A stretch of DNA of 10,760 nucleotides from Neolecta irregularis DAH-3 (lineage: Eukaryota; Ascomycota; Neolectomycetes; Neolectales; Neolectaceae). Positions within the stretch are counted from its first letter, which is position 1; each line of letters starts with the position of its first letter. The translations under genes were made by a program, and so were the position numbers. The stretch spans positions 1-10,760 of the forward strand of contig LXFE01000173.1 in assembly GCA_001929475.1 (NCBI GenBank), given 5' to 3'. Under the pieces are notes generated by a model. The model was not told where the DNA came from. It did no database searches and saw nothing but the letters and a program-made list of their open reading frames with translations. Below are positions 1-10,428 of this stretch, in pieces.

Positions 1-471
1 GAGTTACAACACTTAGGCTAGAAATATATCCTGGTCTTATTTGTAACTTCTGGCGTTAAGCTTACAGTATTAGTCTTAGTACTCGACGCTAAGCAGCTCG
101 ATAATTTCTTTCTAGAATAATACTCCAAAACACCCAAGAATGAATACACAAACCGTGCAAAGAAACGAACGAGATGCAACTATTTCAACGAGTATGTAAA
201 ATGATGGGCAACTTTGCTCTATTATGATATGTCATAATTGCCTTGGAAGTCTTCAAGTTTCTAACAAGCGACTCGGTCGTTCCTTTGCATGCGAGGATTA
301 CATAGAATGTAATTCACAATAATGGAGAGCCATAGCGCAGGGAAAAAAACAAAGAGAAGAGTATTCGTCGATTATTGGACCATTTGACCATCCGGCCAAT
401 AGTTCTTTTAGTAAGCACTATTAACTACCATCCAATACATGGAAACCCCCCGATCTCCAAAAAAAACTAGT
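1..471. other. 3' flank of the Prp16 gene, no gene recognised
   Basis: This stretch lies beyond the Prp16 stop codon, so on the minus strand it should carry that gene's 3' UTR. All frames on both strands are broken by frequent stops, and I see no tRNA-like or rRNA-like sequence. No canonical AATAAA signal is visible on the minus strand close to the stop. A short exon of a gene lying mostly outside the window cannot be excluded, because exons here can be as short as about 46 nt. Confidence 0.5.
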
Positions 472-3774
<3,303 letters not shown>

Positions 3775-4108
3775 TTATTTGTGTATATAGTAGGATTTTG
3801 AAAAAGTCGGGTTGCTTTCAATTCTATTTTGCGGCTTGCAAACTCGGTTGAGGTGGTGGCAACCAAACCGCCAACTCGAACGCTCGAAATAGGATTCGGC
3901 TCCACTTTTCATGCTAAAAAATGTCCGCACAAAGGACTAGGCAACGGTTTAAATGAAATATCGGCTATACAGTACTGACTTGTAGATCTGAGCGCAATCT
4001 CACACCTAATTTTGCGGGGAAACTTGGTGATGCTCCTGACCGGAAGGATCAGAAACACGTAAATCGAAAACAATTTCAAAAATGTTGACATTTTAGGTAG
4101 CAGACCGA
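3775..4108. promoter_or_regulatory. divergent promoter region between Prp16 and Exo84
   Basis: These 334 bases separate two start codons facing away from each other, so both promoters and both 5' UTRs must lie here or overlap it. I see no confident TATA box or other named element. A minus-strand open frame from 3905 reaches into the first Prp16 exon in another frame and carries a short VGGLV peptide. It may be a missed first exon (see findings). Confidence 0.5.
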
Positions 4109-5902
4109 ATGATGAGACGGTATTCGACGAAACCCGCTATAGGAGGAATGCCCGGAGGACACCAGGAATCATTTCCAGCAGGACTACGGGCAATTCAACA
4201 GACAGCAGTCGCTCAAGAAAACAAAAAACTGCCGCCTGTCAAACCAGCTGATAAAAGTGGAAAAGTAGATCCATCGGCATTTTCTGCGTCGAATTTCAAT
4301 GCCGAGCAATGTACTGCCTCCATGTTGTGTGATGCATTGACATGATAGACGTCGAAGCATCAATTCGACATGCAAAGGAGTCGGAACTTCAAACCTTTTA
4401 TTCTGATCTCAGGAGAATCAAGGAGGAAACCTATGTCAACCTCCAGCGAAATGTGTTTCGCAATTACAAGGAATTTGTAGTAATCGCCAAAGAAGTCGCC
4501 CACCTGTCATCCGATATGAACACTCTCCGGGAATATCTAACGAATTTGCAATCAATTACTGCTCTTCTCAAGAATGATCTTGATTTAGCCCAAGACGAAG
4601 ACAACAGTATAATTGCACAACGTCGCCATGCAAAATTTAGAAATTCTATTGCAGATTTGACAACGATCTACGCAAGCCAACTTGCAAGCCTCTGGGAGCG
4701 AGTTGAAGGGAGTCAGAAATACGTACCATCATTCCCTGGCCGTCATATTATCCGAGAATGTCCAAACTTTGTCGAATTGCACGCAGCTACTTATAAACCA
4801 AAGCAACCGGTGTATATTGTCCTACTGGACGATCATTTATTAGTTGCAACATCGAAAACTCGAGCAGGTGCCACCAAACTAGTCGCTGAGAAGTGCTGGA
4901 ATTTGCTAGACATCGAACTCAAGGATATTCATAATTCATTACAACTCATATTCGGAAATGAAACCTACGTGTATACCAGCGAGAAGAATGACGATATGAA
5001 AACATTGCTAGCAATCTATAAACGTGCTTGCGAGGAAATGAAGTCCAGCATGTTCTGTTTACTAATCTGTTTTAATCTTTTAGGACAGAAATCTGGATCT
5101 GTGCCACGAGCCAGAATTCCCAGTACAATCCTGGAGCCCGCAAAGGATCTTCGTTGGATTGAGGACCGAATGGACGAACTTGACGAATGGATCGCTCATA
5201 AGAATTTCGACGACGCCGTAAACTCCATCACCCAGGGTATCATACTTGTGCTTTCATTTCTGATTCCGTTCAAGGCCGTACAATTACTTTAAGCCAGCAA
5301 TTTGATGGACCAACAACCGAGATTATTGGTTCAAAGCTTGATGAGCGAGCTCAACGGCTCTGCATTATACTCTGCACAGAACTATCTGAGAACGCTGGAA
5401 AGAAAAATGTGGTTAGACGCACCGTTAGATGGCTCGTTGAACTCGGATTCGAAGATCGTGCTAGGTCTGCGTTTTCTAGTAGTCGTGACGCTATGATCAA
5501 GCAAAGAACAAGGTGTTACTTAACTTCCATATTTACTAACTGACACAGGCAAATCCTTTTCCAGGGAGAGATTCCGCAATACCTGTCCGACTTTGCACTT
5601 GTGCAATTCACTTTAATGAAAAACACATGGGAAATGTGGCAACTGGCTTTTCAGGAGAACCGGATGGCTTCTGGTATGGGCTGTTTACTTGTGTGAATTC
5701 TGATATGCTAGGTTTCGCGGCCTGGGCTGCCAACCAAATTGCACGATTCAAGGAAACCTTTAGTCGACAGCTCGATGGATTTTCTACCACCGGTGATGAA
5801 TATAGGAACAGCATTGAGGCCGTTCGAAACCAGATTCCTGTGCTGAGAGAAGTTGGGATGGACGCTAGTTTTTTATTGAAAGAGATATTACAGCAGGCGT
5901 AA
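4109..5902 (+). CDS. EXO84: Exo84, exocyst complex subunit, 6 exons
   Basis: Exo84 is a subunit of the octameric exocyst, which tethers secretory vesicles to the plasma membrane (family knowledge). Exons: 4109-4310, 4349-5047, 5084-5236, 5275-5512, 5549-5673, 5712-5902. They sum to 1608 nt, an exact 536 codons with stop. In order, the protein has: a short N-terminus; the FNAEQYVEASIRHAKESEL block and a coiled-coil Vps51-like segment (about 60-150); a PH-like domain (about 190-300) with KYVPSFPGRHIIRE and LLDDHLLVATSKTR; and the helical Exo84 C-terminal domain. The C-terminal domain includes SKLDERAQRLC, RRTVRWLVELGFEDRAR, QILFQGEIPQYLSDF and VGMDASFLLKEIL. Introns are 38, 36, 38, 36 and 38 nt; the second uses a GC donor. 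The start is a double ATG at 4109/4112 preceded in frame by a TAG. At 535 aa it is close to the shorter fungal homologues. A strong donor overlaps the stop codon (see findings). Confidence 0.93.
5048..5083 (+). other. GC-AG intron 2 of Exo84 (36 nt, stop-free)
   Basis: The intron starts GCATGT and ends CTTTTAG after a pyrimidine-rich stretch, with an ACTAATC branch-like site. Only this donor keeps the downstream frame without a stop: the GT at 5052 shifts the frame and the GT at 5057 creates TGA at the junction. Removal joins KS-R-QKSG between the PH-like domain and the C-terminal domain. The length is a multiple of three with no stop, so retention would add 12 mostly hydrophobic residues. 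Confidence 0.65.
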
Positions 5903-6313
5903 GGGTTAGTAGGGATCTTGGGGCTATGTATATTCAAGTTCGTAACTTCTGTTTGGAATGATTTAGCCTCAACGCAATTTTGTATTTGCCTTACTTTTAG
6001 CAAGAAACATCCAGGTTGTACAGCTGCAATGGAGAAGAGGAAAGACAAGAAAGAAGTAAAAAAGTGATCGAGATCTGTCCAACAAGCACAGTGGCACTTG
6101 TCGACTGTCGTCGAATGTCAACGAGAAATCTAAAGCGAGAGGGAAACGAGATAAAAAGTCCTCAAGGTCGAAAGAAGAAAAGAAGGACTGGAGAGAAGAT
6201 CAAGGAAAAGGATGGAATAAGCCAAAGAGATTGATTCTGGGAGGCGTCCTGATTCAGATATCAAAAGATTTCAGACGACTGAAACAAGATTGCAACAATA
6301 GTCTGTGATATTA
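5903..6313 (+). other. intergenic region with a Lys/Arg/Glu-rich open stretch (about 6058-6306)
   Basis: Downstream of Exo84, one plus-strand frame is open for about 80 codons after a TAA near 6055 and ends in TGA near 6306. It encodes a strongly charged run, for example KSKARGKRDKKSSRSKEEKK, and has no ATG. A second lysine-rich stretch lies in another frame at about 6001-6067 (KKHPGCTAAMEKRKDKKE). This could be a C-terminal tail reached by splicing, the remains of a gene, or simply purine-rich DNA that reads as charged residues. I do not recognise a domain. Confidence 0.3.
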
Positions 6314-6401
6314 CAGTCGAACCCCGCTATAGGGAACCTCAGTGCAACGAATTACTCCTTATAACAAACCCAACTGCTTCCCAAAATTAATTTGTGTGAG
6401 G

Positions 6402-6438
6402 TCTAACGAATCTATCTCTTACTACAAAGTTCGTTAGA
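6402..6438. repeat. 9-bp perfect inverted repeat inside the transposon end
   Basis: TCTAACGAA at 6402-6410 is matched by its exact reverse complement TTCGTTAGA at 6430-6438, with a 19-nt spacer. The same core recurs nearby as AACGAATT (6347) and TTCGTTATA (about 6450). Repeated subterminal motifs of this kind are typical transposase-binding sites in pogo-like elements, but here that is inference. Confidence 0.6.
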
Positions 6439-6460
6439 TTAATGCGAAATTCGTTATACT

Positions 6461-6993
6461 ATGAAATGCCGTTCCGCTATCACAAATGAGCAAAAGATTG
6501 CTTTGGGTGCCCACCACCTGAATCCTCATCTGGAATATAAGGCTTTAACCAGTGGTTTATTGAGCAATACAATAGACCGATCTATCACTGCATCATATGC
6601 CTCTGAGATACTCTCACCACAGTATAATAGCCTTGATTCTGACATAGCCTCAAGTAGCCAACAATACCAGAAGCAAAGTACTGACATGGTGAGCAATAGC
6701 TTGAATTGGATACAAATAGACTACAAGGATAGAAGAGCATATTATAATATCGGAAAGTGTTGAAAGTAATCGATGCAGTCTCGATATCCAGGCAGCAGGA
6801 TCCGGCGCAGCTACCACTTTTTGAATCCCAGCAAGAGATTCCGAAGCGAATTCGTTGGATAACGTCCGGTCATTTTGTAATGGAAGACATGATGTTGGGA
6901 CATTCTCTCGTAGTCGTGCTAGAAGCGTTGAAAAACCTCATATACATCACCATCAAGATAAAGATGGCTGAATCAAGTAATTTTTCTCTCTGA
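6461..6993 (+). pseudogene. decayed N-terminal half of a pogo-family transposase (CENP-B-type HTH)
   Basis: The first frame (6461-6763) resembles the CENP-B N-terminal helix-turn-helix of pogo/Tigger transposases. It has ITNEQKIALGAHHLNP, where the family has ITxxQKxALCxxHxxNP, then a serine-rich recognition-helix region ending SEILSPQYNSLDSD. The frame ends in a stop. A second, overlapping frame (6757-6993) continues with LPLFESQQEIPKRIRW and VVLEALKNL. These resemble the second DNA-binding domain and the LxALxxLxxI linker that normally precede the DDE domain. The frame change, several missing conserved residues and the absent catalytic half show it is not functional. The first part is a fair match; the second is weaker. 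Confidence 0.6.
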
Positions 6994-7000
6994 TTCATTT

Positions 7001-7017
7001 GGATTGGATTGGATTGG
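7001..7017 (+). repeat. GGATT pentanucleotide tandem repeat, about 3.4 copies
   Basis: Three direct copies of GGATT followed by GG. It lies between the transposon remnant and the DUF1769 start codon, in the presumed 5' UTR or promoter. No function is implied. Confidence 0.8.
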
Positions 7018-7179
7018 CTAGGATCTTTGCTTTTTCTATTTTACTATCATGATACAACGAATCCGCCTTGTACAAATTCAACACCCTTGAACGCCCCATC
7101 CGTTGTAAGCAAGTTCGACTGTAGCCGTCCTTTCTGGGGTAGTTCTTGCTTCATTTTCATAATTTTCACTCCAGTTGCC

Positions 7180-8078
7180 ATGCCAAACGCATCTAACCTT
7201 AAGCTTAAAGTCACAGCTGGTTCTTGTAAAGATCGTTCTAAGTGCACATTGGTTTCGATAAACGACCCGACAAATCCAATTCATATTTTGTCCGAGCACT
7301 TTGAAGGATATCTCACAGTTCGGGTGAAAGATTTCAATGGCATCTCCTATAGTTCGAAAATCATCGTCCAGGACGAGAAATATTTCTCTGATACAAAAGA
7401 CACAAGTAGTATACAATTCATTGGGAAATTCAAAGGTCGTTACTCCACAAATGATATTCTATGGGGTGTATGCCTCTATTAATTCCGTTTCAAAACTGAT
7501 AAGAGAACGACTTTGACGAGCCCATCAAATCTCATCTTCCAACTGGAACTTCAGTTGGTTTGTGGGCTCTCAAGATGATCGATGCTGCACTTGAGACGGA
7601 TCTCTATGCCCCTGAACCTTGGGCGTATTCGCCACTGTACTCAACAATGACTCTTCTCCGTACCTCGACCGGTCCACTGCCATCATTTCCAGTCTTTACT
7701 CGGCTGAATGAAGATACGTCGTCAATTGTTCCTGACAATCAATCATTATCATCATCTTTACGGAGAGAATTCTTCGCAAAAGAGTCGAACCGAAGAACTG
7801 TCAATATAGACGAGTCTGTACTTGTAGAAGGCGACTTCTCCCACCCATTTATTAACTTCAATAAGATTGCCGTGCATTTACCCGTTGTCGGGCTCGACGT
7901 TGATATATTGAAATATTGGAATGGGTTGCCGTTCAGATACGTTTGCAAGACGCGAGACGGAAATACCGTCTTCTTTTGCATATATTTTGAACTTATTGAA
8001 GAAGAGAAGGAAAAAAAAAGAAATAGAATCGAGAAGGAAGAAACGAAGGAAAACGATGATGCAATGAGTGTCGACTAG
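7180..8078 (+). CDS. DUF1769-family protein of unknown function, 2 exons
   Basis: Exons 7180-7467 and 7506-8078 give 861 nt, 286 aa, with a 38-nt phase-0 intron from GTATGC to AAGAG. The protein matches the DUF1769 layout I know from fungi. It opens with an N-terminal LKLKVTAG strand and an FEGYLTVRVKDFNG block, then a YFSDTKDTSSIQFIGKF block. WG-NDFDEPIKSHLPTG follows across the splice, then PEPWAYSPL (133-140), FSHPFINFNKIAVHLP (207-222) and YWNGLPFRYVCK (233-244). A charged tail (about 258-286) contains KEKKRNRIEKEE and ends SVD. The function of the family is not known to me. The ATG at 7180 is chosen because it sits just before the family's usual start. The frame is open upstream to 7009, but only from non-ATG codons, and the added segment is hydrophobic with no family match. 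Confidence 0.87.
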
Positions 8079-8317
8079 ACATTTTGAGGGAATTCGCCAT
8101 ATGTATTATAATCATTGAAATAGTTGACGAGCCGGTACAGCTCTTCATCAGTGCGGGAGTGGCATATTCAAAATACACCAGTAATCCAGTTACCAACAAA
8201 AACAAGCTTGAACCACCTGTGAACACTCTTTATAGCTTTCCATTTATTTTCCGGTACTTCAAACAGCGAAGACCTATCAGAAGAATTCTGTTCTTCCCAG
8301 TTAACTTTGATGTCCAT
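8075..8317 (-). CDS. possible small protein gene (68 aa), 2 exons, convergent with DUF1769
   Basis: An ATG at 8317, preceded in frame by TAG, opens a frame reading MDIKVNWEEQN, FEVPENKWKAIKSVHRWFK and LVFVGNWIT. A stop comes soon after unless a 36-nt intron (8178-8143, GT to AAG, with a CTGAT branch-like site) is removed. Splicing joins it to ELYRLVNYFNDYNTYGEF and a stop at 8077-8075. Exons 8317-8179 and 8142-8075 total 207 nt, exactly 69 codons with stop. An equally long alternative intron two bases over also works. The composition is protein-like and the intron fits the local length class, but I recognise no family. It may be chance or a fragment. Its stop overlaps the DUF1769 stop in the palindrome CTAG. 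Confidence 0.25.
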
Positions 8318-8394
8318 TGCATTCTAATAACCACAAAAGAAAACATTCGGAAACAATCGCTATTGTCTGGTTCTTTCGTGGCACCTCAAATAGC

Positions 8395-10428
8395 ATGGTT
8401 TGCGATGACTTCCAAATTGATCAATGGATTCAAGATATCTCTCCCTCTGACAGACCGCATACATGGGGAACAGTATCTGATGAAGACACATCTGAAGACA
8501 AAAATGCTGGGCAACCCATAGAAATATCTGCCATCTTTGGGAAAGTCAAAATGTTGGACGGACTAAAATGCTATGATGGAAATCTACTGTTGCTCGATCA
8601 GTGGCTCAGTGAAGTAGAGCAACATCTTAAAATTCGGAATCTACCTATATACGGTGGATATTTCAGTGGAAATTCTTCTGATGGGACTATCAGAAGTTGT
8701 CTATCAACAACATGCGGATCCGAGGCCTCCTGGTCATTCATGCTCTATCAGCTTCGGGAAGTAACTGAAAAGTTGACCGGCACGGCGAAGGACTGGTATG
8801 AACGATACTGTCATGATGGTTTTATGCCCCCTAACTGCTGGAGGAAAAACGAGGATAATGACTATGCGGGAGAGGTTGGACTTTATCAGCTGCTGACAAT
8901 TCATTTTCGAAGCATACAAGATGAAAATCTTTCCGCAAAACCATTTTGCGACCTCAAACTCCCGACCCTCGATTTCCTTGACGGGGAACTAACTACAATT
9001 TATCCTACAGGCCCTCTATTTGAGAAGGAAAGTCCAAGTCAAGAATTTTTGAAGGGCAAAATCCAGTCACTCATTCGTTGCAATAATTGCTGGGGATATG
9101 GGCACTTGGCTAGAAAATGCCCCTCGCCTCTGACATTAAACTCATTAGCATACAAGGAGCCTATTCGATATGCTGTACCGGCGCATTTTCAATCACCTGC
9201 TCCAGACACATTTACTCCGCCAACAACCCCTCTACTATCCCCATTATACCAGACAAATCAACAGAACTGTATACATCAGGTGGAACATTTTAGTCCTGGG
9301 AAGGATGTGTCAACTTTTCCATTCACTGCTGTTCCTCCTGTAAGACTTCCCCGCCCACAAATGTTACAGGGATTTCGCTCACAAGTTCGTTTGACGACAG
9401 ACTTGGCCGCAGTCCGACACTCTCGTTCAGTCAGGGAAGACAAGATTCTGGAATCCACCTGCCTCTATCTTCTACAAGGCAAGATTACCTTTCCTCCTGA
9501 ACTCAACCATGCTATCAAAGACTTTATTCAATTTCGAGGACTTCGGGTACAAGGCGATGTTGTAATGGATCGCAAGAACCGTATAGTTGTTTCATCTTCA
9601 GCTGAGAGAGAGAAAATATACCTCGACTTTCATAGGTCTTCTGGTCATCAATATATCAGTGGCACAATGACTACAATCGCAGAAAACTATTGGTGGCCTT
9701 GTTTTGCTCATTTCGTCCAATCTAGGATCAGTTATTGCCAAGAATGTTTGAAATATGCTCGGCCTCTGAATACTGCAAATACAGTAGCTTTTCCTACTCT
9801 TCCGTCGCACATTTTTGAACGATGGATGGTTGTTGTATCACCTTTGCTCAAAACAACTTCCGGAGGTAACAGATATCTCGTCATAGCAGTCGAAATCTCT
9901 ACTCGTTGGATTGAGGCAATTCCCGTACAGAATAAAGAACCAATTACAGTGGCTTCGCGTCTCTACAAAATATTTGAGAAATTCGGTGCAGCCAAGTTTC
10001 TCCAAAGTGACCACGGTGCAGTTTTCATTAATGCAGTAATTGATGAACTAAATATTCTCTCCAATGGTCATCTTCATATTTTCACACCATATCATCCACG
10101 TACTCGAGGTTGGATAGAAAAGATTAACACATTCGGGTTTGTGAATAAGTTAACAAAGGAAAGTCAAACTCAATGGGATGAAGCACCTCTTGAATTGGCA
10201 TTGATCACTCAGCGATCCTCTCTGGATCCAGCCACAGGCGAGAGTCCGTTATGGCTTGTTTGGGGTCATCTCTCATGCTCTGCAATTGAGTCGTTTGGAG
10301 ATGTTGACAAGAAGGGTGTACTTCAGAGGATCCAAGCTGCCTTTGCGCTGAACATCCAAACGAAAAACATAACATCTGGGTTAGGCGATGGAATTGAAAA
10401 GATTGCATACCGTCTGGACAAGGTGTGA
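8395..10428 (+). CDS. Gag-zinc knuckle-integrase fusion derived from a Ty3/gypsy element, 677 aa, intronless
   Basis: The frame starts at the first ATG (8395); it is open upstream to about 8317 without another ATG. Domains: a Gag-like region (about 53-150) with MLDGLKCYDGN, QWLSEVEQHL and LTGTAKDWYERY; a CCHC zinc knuckle with C229, C232, H237 and C242 (spacing 2-4-4); a Pro-rich linker (about 265-285); and an integrase-upstream segment (about 350-410). An HHCC zinc site follows with H413, H418, C448 and C451, including ENYWWP. The integrase core has NRYLVIAVEISTRW, SDHGAVF with D539, TPYHPRTRG with E575 (exactly 35 residues between them) and TGESPLWLVWG near 614-624. The position of the first catalytic Asp (WMVVVSPL, around V480) is valine, so strand transfer is unlikely. 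Protease, reverse transcriptase and RNase H are absent. No stop or frameshift interrupts 2 kb. The product could be a domesticated host protein or a non-autonomous element product. Confidence 0.85.
   Translation: MVCDDFQIDQWIQDISPSDRPHTWGTVSDEDTSEDKNAGQPIEISAIFGKVKMLDGLKCYDGNLLLLDQWLSEVEQHLKIRNLPIYGGYFSGNSSDGTIRSCLSTTCGSEASWSFMLYQLREVTEKLTGTAKDWYERYCHDGFMPPNCWRKNEDNDYAGEVGLYQLLTIHFRSIQDENLSAKPFCDLKLPTLDFLDGELTTIYPTGPLFEKESPSQEFLKGKIQSLIRCNNCWGYGHLARKCPSPLTLNSLAYKEPIRYAVPAHFQSPAPDTFTPPTTPLLSPLYQTNQQNCIHQVEHFSPGKDVSTFPFTAVPPVRLPRPQMLQGFRSQVRLTTDLAAVRHSRSVREDKILESTCLYLLQGKITFPPELNHAIKDFIQFRGLRVQGDVVMDRKNRIVVSSSAEREKIYLDFHRSSGHQYISGTMTTIAENYWWPCFAHFVQSRISYCQECLKYARPLNTANTVAFPTLPSHIFERWMVVVSPLLKTTSGGNRYLVIAVEISTRWIEAIPVQNKEPITVASRLYKIFEKFGAAKFLQSDHGAVFINAVIDELNILSNGHLHIFTPYHPRTRGWIEKINTFGFVNKLTKESQTQWDEAPLELALITQRSSLDPATGESPLWLVWGHLSCSAIESFGDVDKKGVLQRIQAAFALNIQTKNITSGLGDGIEKIAYRLDKV
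8395..10428 (+). mobile_element. Ty3/gypsy-derived segment, no LTRs found
   Basis: The coding content is retrotransposon-derived. By eye I find no pair of direct repeats flanking it in 8079-8394 versus 10429-10760, no primer-binding site next to an upstream LTR, and no polypurine tract followed by a TG-starting LTR. The missing LTRs could lie beyond 10760 on the right. On the left, however, the DUF1769 gene ends only 316 bases upstream, so a full LTR plus leader is not possible unless very short. That favours a rearranged or captured segment over a complete insertion. Confidence 0.5.

Larger units (their letters stand above)
6314..6993 (+). mobile_element. truncated pogo/Tigger-type (Tc1/mariner superfamily) DNA transposon
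   Basis: A pogo-style terminal end starts at 6314 with CAGTCGAACCCCGCTATAG, directly after a TA dinucleotide, the expected target site of this superfamily. Subterminal copies of a TCGTTA/TAACGA motif follow at 6347-6454. A decayed transposase frame comes next. I find no matching opposite terminus (CAGTCG in reverse orientation) and no DDE catalytic domain before the DUF1769 gene, so the 3' half is lost. The right border is uncertain; 6993 is the end of the last transposase-like frame. Confidence 0.6.

Noticed and set aside
5608-6048. 146-codon minus-strand frame opposite the last Exo84 exons
   Set aside because: It lies antisense to well-supported Exo84 exons that carry conserved family blocks, and its own product matches no family I recognise.
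7993-8226. 77-codon hydrophobic minus-strand frame
   Set aside because: Much of it is a shadow of the DUF1769 tail, and the Phe-rich end mirrors the Lys/Glu-rich codons on the other strand. The small spliced frame at 8075-8317 explains the rest as well or better.
8084-8521. 145-codon plus-strand frame overlapping the start of the Gag-integrase gene
   Set aside because: It starts from a non-ATG codon, has a hydrophobic, low-information composition, overlaps the better-supported frame and matches nothing I recognise.
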